Shown here piece after piece: positions 19,535-24,769 of a stretch of DNA of 24,769 bases. The DNA is from Carex sylvatica. Its lineage: Eukaryota; Streptophyta; Magnoliopsida; Poales; Cyperaceae. The stretch spans positions 1 through 24,769 of the forward strand of contig CAXKVR010000894.1 in the NCBI GenBank assembly GCA_964058845.1. The letters run 5' to 3'. Position 1 is the stretch's first letter. Each line of letters begins with the position of its first letter. The position numbers were made by a program, and so were the translations under genes. The notes beneath the pieces were generated by a model. The model was not told the origin of the DNA. It made no database searches and was given only the letters and a program-made list of their open reading frames with translations.

Positions 19535-20146
19535 ACATTAGATGTCAATTACATTTGAATTTGATAGATCCTACAAAATTGGGTGGCAAATGGGAGCGGC
19601 GTAACTGCGCCAATTGGTGTCATAATCAAGAAAAGAAGCTGCCAGCTGGCCATACATTTTTATTGCTTTCCTCCAATCCTGTGGTGTTTTTTTCGAATTC
19701 ACATCCCCTCAGGTTACCTGACTGAGTACAATTGAAACCAACGGTCCAGCATCAATATTTTAACTTAGCACGTATCTCTAAGCATAAATAATACAGGCCC
19801 TCTGCGCCATCTCCGTATAGATACCGTTTAGACGTAATTTGGACCGTCCGTTTCAATTTGTTTGAGTCAGGTACGTGGGAGGATATGGATCCGTGTTTTT
19901 TGGGCTCATATGGTTATATTATATGCTTTAAGCCTAGCTTTGACCAGAAAGGTCAAAAGACTTCGTCTACGCGGCCTACGTTGCGTCGTCGCCTGTATTT
20001 TAAGGAAATTAATATTATCTATAGTAATTAAATGTATATCCTAATTCTTGACATATGGTGTGAATTGTGGGATGCCGCCTTGCCAGATCTCTAAACAAAA
20101 AAGAAAAATTAAAGAAATGTGGAGTGCGGTCGTGCGGATATGAATT
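19535..20146. other. Intergenic stretch of more balanced composition, no gene seen
   Basis: Around 19590-20000 the sequence is less AT-rich and less repetitive than its surroundings (for example CGTCTACGCGGCCTACG near 19963), as in single-copy or formerly genic DNA. No open frame has a recognisable domain. It could be a decayed gene or promoter remnant. Confidence 0.4.
19939..19957. promoter_or_regulatory. Inverted pair of W-box motifs
   Basis: TTTGACC, five bases, then GGTCAAA: two TTGACC cores in a perfect inverted arrangement. TTGAC(C/T) is the binding core of plant WRKY factors. No gene lies next to it in the window, so a role is doubtful. Confidence 0.3.
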
Positions 20147-20360
20147 CGTATCCTCTGCATTAAATCAAAAGAGAATCTGGTGAGTTAATGCATCATGATG
20201 ATCCAATATATTTTAAGATTCATACGAATTAGAGTTGTTTTAATATTAAAATGCCTTCAATATATATTATATAATGAAATCAGATTAATTCTATTTAAAA
20301 TGAGACAGTTGAAATTTATTAATTCAAAATATTTCATTTTAAATTAATACAGAGGATACG
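20147..20360. mobile_element. Small MITE-like inverted-repeat element, 214 bp
   Basis: Begins CGTATCCTCTGCATTAAAT and ends with the complement of CGTATCCTCTGTATTAATT, an inverted repeat of about 19 bp with two or three mismatches. No clear target duplication. The interior is AT-rich and non-coding. Confidence 0.5.
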
Positions 20361-20937
20361 CATTTAGCATGTCATTTCTATAATTCTATGTATCTTTTTA
20401 TGAGACAAGAGTTTTCTAAGAGAATAATAATAATTAATTCACTATGGTTAGTACTGTAGCAGTACTGATATATATGAGTGATCAGAATATATATATAGAT
20501 ATTGCCTTGTTAAACCGGATGCAGATTGACTCAATAGATATGAGTGAGGATATACAAGAGCGGGTCCATAATTTTCAAGTAAAAAAATATCGAATCGGAT
20601 ATTAGATAATAAAAAATAATCAACTCATAATTATCAAAGCTCTGATTTTTAATTTTTAATTAATACTCTAATTTTTAATTCGAATTAAAGAAATTTATTA
20701 TAATTTAATCATATATTTAACTCAAATTACAGATTATAATTTCAGAGGAATGCAAAATAATTTTCAAAGAGAAACAAAGTTGGTCCGAGCCTATAAATCT
20801 TGGCTCCACTTGAGTCCACTCCTGAGGATATAGATATTTCCTTTACCAAACTGGATGGAAATTGACTCATACTATGAACTCATATATATATATATATATA
20901 TTTAAAGTTTAAACAATTAATTTATAGAGATTTAAAA
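20361..20937. other. AT-rich intergenic DNA, no gene seen
   Basis: No gene or element end is recognisable. A short TA microsatellite of about ten units lies at 20882-20901. Confidence 0.5.
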
Positions 20938-20944
20938 AAATCAC

Positions 20945-21090
20945 AGCGTGTCTAGATACGTCATGACATAGCACGTGTGTTGATCACGTACAATTATCAT
21001 CTTTTGAAAAATTTGCACGTCATGACACGTCACGCGAAATATATAATCACGACATAGTATTTGATCACACAAGTCACGTGCAATTATGAT
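20945..21090. repeat. Degenerate direct repeat rich in CACGT/CACGAC motifs
   Basis: Two related segments about 100 bp apart share (C)ACGACATAG or CATGACATAG, TTGATCAC and CACGT(A/G)CAATTAT(C/G)ATC. Two CACGTG palindromes lie at 20972-20977 and 21075-21080. CACGTG is the plant G-box, but with no gene nearby and similar words at 22888-23035, transposon subterminal repeats are the likelier source. Confidence 0.45.
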
Positions 21091-21419
21091 CTTAATTGAT
21101 CAAGTTACGGCATGTTTGTTACATCTCATGATTAAAATAATGAATAACAGTCGCATTTTTTTTTTAAGATCTTAAGTTAGTTCTTCGAGAAAAATAAAAG
21201 ATATATTAAAAGATAAAAAATTATTGCAAAATATATTAAAATAAAAAATTATTCATATCACTCAAATCAGTTTATAAAAAATGTCATGACGTATTATTTG
21301 TAATTAAAAATAATTATATTATGTTATACGAATGGACACGACAGACGAATCATATAACATATCAACATGCGTCACATATCCTACGGTGATGGAACCGATG
21401 CTCCTTCACTGCAGCTAGT
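21091..21419. other. AT-rich intergenic DNA, no gene seen
   Basis: No coding or RNA feature is recognisable. A GGCATGTTTGTTACATC stretch near 21110 resembles the ends of some MITEs, but I found no partner end. Confidence 0.4.
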
Positions 21420-21425
21420 GTACCG

Positions 21426-21952
21426 GAATTGTTTTGATAAATCATAATTAAGAAAATCATTTTTACTAATTCAGCATGATTGCTTTTTTTTTTTTTAAAA
21501 CCACAAAGACTGGAGGGCTCCTTCGGTTTTATTTTTTTCTTTTTTCCGGACTGGAGGAGCCACCCGGTCCCAATTTTTTTTTTTTTTTTTTTACTTTTTT
21601 TTTTTTCCGTGCGACGATCTGTGTAGTATCTCTATTTTTTATGTATATATAATATATGTATATGTATATGTATTATATTATATATACGTATACATACATA
21701 TACATATACATACATATACATATACATATATTATGTATACTTAAAAAATAGAGATGCTACACAGATCGTCACACAGAAAAAATTGGAATATATGTATATA
21801 TATTTGGGACCGGATGGCTTCTCCGGTCCGGAGAAAAAAAAAGTGAGACCGGAGAAAACCTCCGGTCTTTGTGATTTTTGAAAAAAAAAAGACAATCATG
21901 TTGAAATAGTAAAAATAATTTTCTTAATTATGATTTATCAAAAAAATTCAGA
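21426..21952. mobile_element. Long near-perfect foldback element, 527 bp
   Basis: Almost the whole element is two inverted arms meeting in a TATATG/CATATA microsatellite at about 21640-21740. The arms share TTTTGATAAATCATAATTAA, CATGATTG, CTCCGGTC-type segments and the complement pair CGATCTGTGTAGTATCTCTA / TAGAGATGCTACACAGATCG. It is flanked by GTACCG at 21420-21425 and 21953-21958, a possible 6-bp target duplication. No coding capacity. A transcript across it would fold into a stem of about 200 bp or more. Family is uncertain. Confidence 0.7.
21640..21740. repeat. Palindromic TATATG/CATATA microsatellite at the foldback centre
   Basis: Alternating purine-pyrimidine words ATGTATATA and TATACATA form the hairpin tip of the surrounding element. 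Length variation between individuals is likely. Confidence 0.65.
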
Positions 21953-21958
21953 GTACCG

Positions 21959-22877
21959 AGTAGGCGAGTACCGATCAAATAGTGTAATTATTCTTGTCAT
22001 TTTCTTCGATTCTTTTCAAAAGCAAAGTATGATCAACATATTAAGTAGAACGTGTTTTTTATTGTTACAAAACGGGTAAAAATAGCATACAACAACGGTC
22101 TCTTCAAAGAGCCGTAGAAGTTGGTGGAAAAATCCTCAAACGACACGCGCCGGGATTCGCATCCACATGTTTTAGACGGGTCATGTCAAAGAAAACATGT
22201 GGAATTGAGCTGTCAGAGCCTTTCGATCTTTTGCTTGAACGGTTCTGATTTATACCTTATCTTCTCTAAGAATGATGATTCAAAATTTTGTGGCCAGCTG
22301 TGGAATGAGTAGATCTTTTAAAACTGATTGGTCAAATGTTACTTTTTCGGAATAAATTTTTAAAAGTTCTTATAATTAAATAAAATAAATCAAATTGGAA
22401 GGATAACTCGGGTCGTGATATCATTATTGTTCTTTAAATATATTTCGTTTCTAGCGTGCAAAATTTGAAATTGTCACTAGTTAATATAATTTAGAGATGT
22501 TACAAACTTAGAGTACGACCATAGAAGGGACCGACGTTATCGCAATATCCCATAGTTAATGAGATTTAAATAAATTAAGAAAAACAATATGAAACAAGAG
22601 GTCAATCAAAATTGATTCATTTTCTGTTAGAGTAAATCAAGAAACTTCTATTTTTTATTTTTTATTTTATTTCTCCGATACAAAACAAAACAGAGAAAAA
22701 AAATGATAGAGTATTAGTCACTGACATACTATAAAAATTGAGATAATATCTGCGAAGATAAAAGATGACTATTCGCAAGAGTACACCAATATAATTTTTT
22801 TTTTTAGTGTGTCAATATTACTGATGGAGTAGTTGCGACGATATGTACTCTTGCAGATACTGTTCCATTCTTGTAAT
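21959..22877. other. AT-rich intergenic DNA; isolated hairpin at 22095-22115
   Basis: No supported gene. A 63-codon open frame at 22121-22312 has mixed composition but no recognisable domain. At 22095-22115 ACGG(T)CTCTT and AAGAGCCGT form a nine-pair stem with one bulged T and a two-base CA gap. It is preceded by CATACAACAA, which resembles the ends of some CACTA transposons, but no partner end was found. Confidence 0.4.
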
Positions 22878-22878
22878 T

Positions 22879-23055
22879 AGAGTGGACAAAATCGTGTTGT
22901 GTCGTGACTAACATGTCGTGTCGTGTCAAATTTTTTAAAGATAATCACGATACACAAATAATCACAGAATGAAATATGCGAGTCACGTCACGTAACTGAC
23001 ACATACCGTGTTATTTTGTAACAGAGCTGGCTCTGCCGTGCCATTTTTTCCACTG
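22879..23055. mobile_element. Possible hAT-like MITE with CGTGTCGTG subterminal repeats
   Basis: Left end AGAGTGGACAAAATCGTG and the complement of right end AGTGGAAAAAATGGCACG form an imperfect terminal inverted repeat. The interior has repeated GTCGTGTCGTGTC and CACGTCACG words. Flanks (TTGTAATT and GTAAATTT) are similar but not a clean duplication. Confidence 0.4.
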
Positions 23056-23088
23056 TAAATTTACAGTGAATATGAAGAAAGATAAAGT

Positions 23089-23205
23089 GTTTTTTTTTTT
23101 TTTTTGAGAAAGAAACTGAAGTCACGTCCTCATTTTCATTATACTGATAAAAAAGTGTTACAAAAGCTTTGTAATTAACAAAGGAAAAACAATAAAAAAA
23201 AGAAG
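23089..23205 (-). mobile_element. Possible 5'-truncated LINE 3' end
   Basis: On the minus strand the segment ends in a run of about 17 A. This is preceded by AATGAAAATG and an otherwise non-coding stretch, like the 3' tail of plant LINEs. Flanking AGATAAAGTG (left) and AGAAGAAGTG (right) could be a diverged target duplication. Too short for a family assignment. Confidence 0.3.
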
Positions 23206-23584
23206 AAGTGTATTTATAAAAGTGATAACGGAAAACGGACAGAATGTCATCTTTTGAGATTGCATCTTTTAATGAAAAGGTGTTAATTCAAAAGGAATCA
23301 GATAAGTGAATCTCTTAACAAATAATCTGATAAGGTGTTAATTCCATGAAATTCATGGGTGCATGATCCAATGGTTTGAAGCTGTGGGGTTGATTAGCTG
23401 ATGCGTTGAGTCCGGATTAGCTAGAAGCGGTGTGCATTACTGCATTATCTATCGTTTGAATTTAAATCTTTAATGCATAAAAGTTCCTTAATTAAAGATT
23501 CATATCAATATACATACACGGACCGGATTCAAATTTAAAGGGTGAGGGGCCTTAGGTCATATGAATTCCTACTATGTTGCGGTT
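23206..23584. other. Intergenic DNA, no gene seen
   Basis: No gene. A 13-bp direct repeat AAGGTGTTAATTC occurs at about 23278-23290 and 23332-23344, 54 bp apart. Confidence 0.45.
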
Positions 23585-23602
23585 CTTTTTTCTGCTGGTA
23601 TT
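23585..23602. repeat. Left target-site duplication of the retroposon-like insertion
   Basis: CTTTTTTCTGCTGGTATT, matching 24195-24212 at 17 of 18 positions. It lies beside a short T-run that begins the insertion. Confidence 0.65.
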
Positions 23603-24194
23603 TTTTTTAAGATTAGTGATTTTAAATGCAGCTAATAATCTTATTGACAATAAAAACAAATTATAACAAATCAAATAACTCTTCAATACAAAATTTAATT
23701 TTTTATTCTCACAAAATTTACAAAATTACTCAAAACAACTCTAATATTCTAATCTCACTTATAATTAAATACTCATAATTACTCTATTACCTCAAATTCT
23801 ATTGCTCTCTACAGTCGGATCCGCTCTTTTGACCGCCGTTGCGCTCTGACGTCCGGATCTACGTACTCACCTGCGCTCCGATCGAGAGAACGTAAAGATT
23901 CAATATTTTGAGCTTCGATGATACTGCACTTTCAGCTCCGATCGACTCCACTTGGCTCCGGTCCCTTCCCTCTTTCTCACTCTCCACTCGAGTAAGTAGA
24001 GCCAAGAGAGAGGAGAGGAGCTACGTAAGAAGTGAGATTTAGAAAAGTGAGAAGAACAAATTAGAGAATAAAAGATGAATGAAAAGGAGAAACACTAACA
24101 GCGGCGGCTAGAATTTTGAAATCACCCACCGGTTGGCTGTTGCTCTTTTAGTGAACTGAAATATTGAATCAAGGGGTTTGCGCTGTCTGAAACA
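23603..24194 (-). mobile_element. Retroposon-like insertion (SINE/LINE type or retrocopy), 592 bp
   Basis: The segment is bounded by an 18-bp direct repeat (23585-23602 and 24195-24212, one mismatch). Immediately after the left copy comes a T-run, so on the minus strand the insert ends in a short A tail followed by the duplication. This is the signature of target-primed reverse transcription. On the minus strand the 5' half is GC-richer, with GCCGCCGCTG, GATCGGAGC repeated twice, and AG-rich stretches; the 3' half is AT-rich. No long open frame is present. I do not recognise a SINE A/B-box head, so it may be a LINE fragment or a retrocopy of a non-coding or UTR sequence. Confidence 0.5.
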
Positions 24195-24212
24195 CTTCTT
24201 TCTGCTGGTATT
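24195..24212. repeat. Right target-site duplication of the retroposon-like insertion
   Basis: CTTCTTTCTGCTGGTATT, matching 23585-23602 at 17 of 18 positions. Confidence 0.65.
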
Positions 24213-24479
24213 ATTTTGGATAACTGATGTTGATCAGATGGCTTGTTCAATGCACTCTTATGAAATTTAAATGTTTTACTTGTACTGTTACGAAGATAAA
24301 ACTTATGTACCTTCTATTCTTTTAGTTCATAAATCAAAATCAAAATAGATTATAGAATGCATGATATTGATATGTAATGAAAATCTAGGTAATCAAATAT
24401 GAGGTGGGCTCAAATGCTCTATTGTTTTTGTGCTTCAATCATGTCTTACATTCTTATTTCTGTTTTTAAAGTTTAAATT
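24213..24479. other. AT-rich intergenic DNA, no gene seen
   Basis: Nothing recognisable between the retroposon-like insertion and the last hairpin element. Confidence 0.5.
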
Positions 24480-24769
24480 TATAATACAAACTGTTCAACA
24501 TGATCTCTATATTAAAATGCGTTTAAAATCCAAATTTTATATTTTTGAAAACATCTTGCTATAATTTTAGATGAGAGGGTTTAAATGCCTTCATTTTTTT
24601 GTCTCCACCATACCTCTATTTTAGAAGATTATGGACCATCCAAAAATAATAATTTTGCTTCTATCTATAAAAAATAGTAGAAAATTTTCAAAAAATATAA
24701 AATTCAGTCTCGAAGTATATTTTAATATGGAGGTCATGTTGAGCGGTTCGAATCAAATTCTTGAATTTT
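24480..24769. mobile_element. Foldback MITE, family copy 3, cut by the window end
   Basis: The left arm has CTGTTCAACATGATCTCTAT and AAATTTTATATTTTTGAAAA. The right arm has the complements, with GGAGGTCATGTTGAGCGGTT near the end of the window. The core matches copies at 7294-7668 and 16046-16384. The outer right end lies beyond the window. Confidence 0.6.

Overview
This is nuclear DNA from a plant, most likely a eudicot. It is strongly AT-rich, has GT-AG introns, carries a eukaryotic tRNA-Cys (GCA) with no encoded CCA, and is packed with plant-type transposon families: hAT-, Mutator- and Tourist-like MITEs and LTR elements with a tRNA-iMet primer site. No species can be named from the sequence.

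Only one intact protein gene is visible in 24.8 kb: a four-exon, 523-residue cytochrome P450 on the minus strand (coding span 14555 down to 10400). All motifs and canonical splice junctions are intact. From remembered family sequences it best fits the CYP72 clan, subfamily CYP715A. A TATA box lies about 90 bp upstream of its ATG. About half of intron 1 is a foldback MITE. A tRNA-Cys gene (9620-9691, plus strand) lies convergent to the P450, about 0.7 kb beyond its stop. Degenerate copies of the tRNA 3' end are amplified just downstream of it at roughly 46-bp spacing.

The left third (1-9.6 kb) is repeat territory. It holds a 102-bp Tourist-like MITE (1464-1565), a 1.6-kb Mutator-like foldback element with arms of about 450 bp (1694-3277), and a non-autonomous LTR element on the minus strand (4182-6655). 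The interior of the LTR element carries a GC-rich block resembling a captured host-gene fragment, and one of its LTRs is split by a hAT-like MITE. Further right are a foldback MITE (7294-7668) and a probable solo LTR (8687-8884).

The right part (14.6-24.8 kb) has no recognisable gene. It holds a second Mutator-like foldback element rich in CCGGTTAACC motifs with an internal minisatellite (16693-18209) and an 850-bp hAT-like MITE (18677-19526). It also has several small hairpin elements, a 527-bp near-perfect foldback (21426-21952), and a 592-bp insertion flanked by an 18-bp target duplication, probably a retroposon (23603-24194). Three diverged copies of one hairpin family occur at about 7.3, 16.0 and 24.5 kb.

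I found no new gene system. The points most worth checking are the tRNA-tail amplification, the captured fragment, the two insertions that can be dated from flanking structure, and the long foldback that could form double-stranded RNA.
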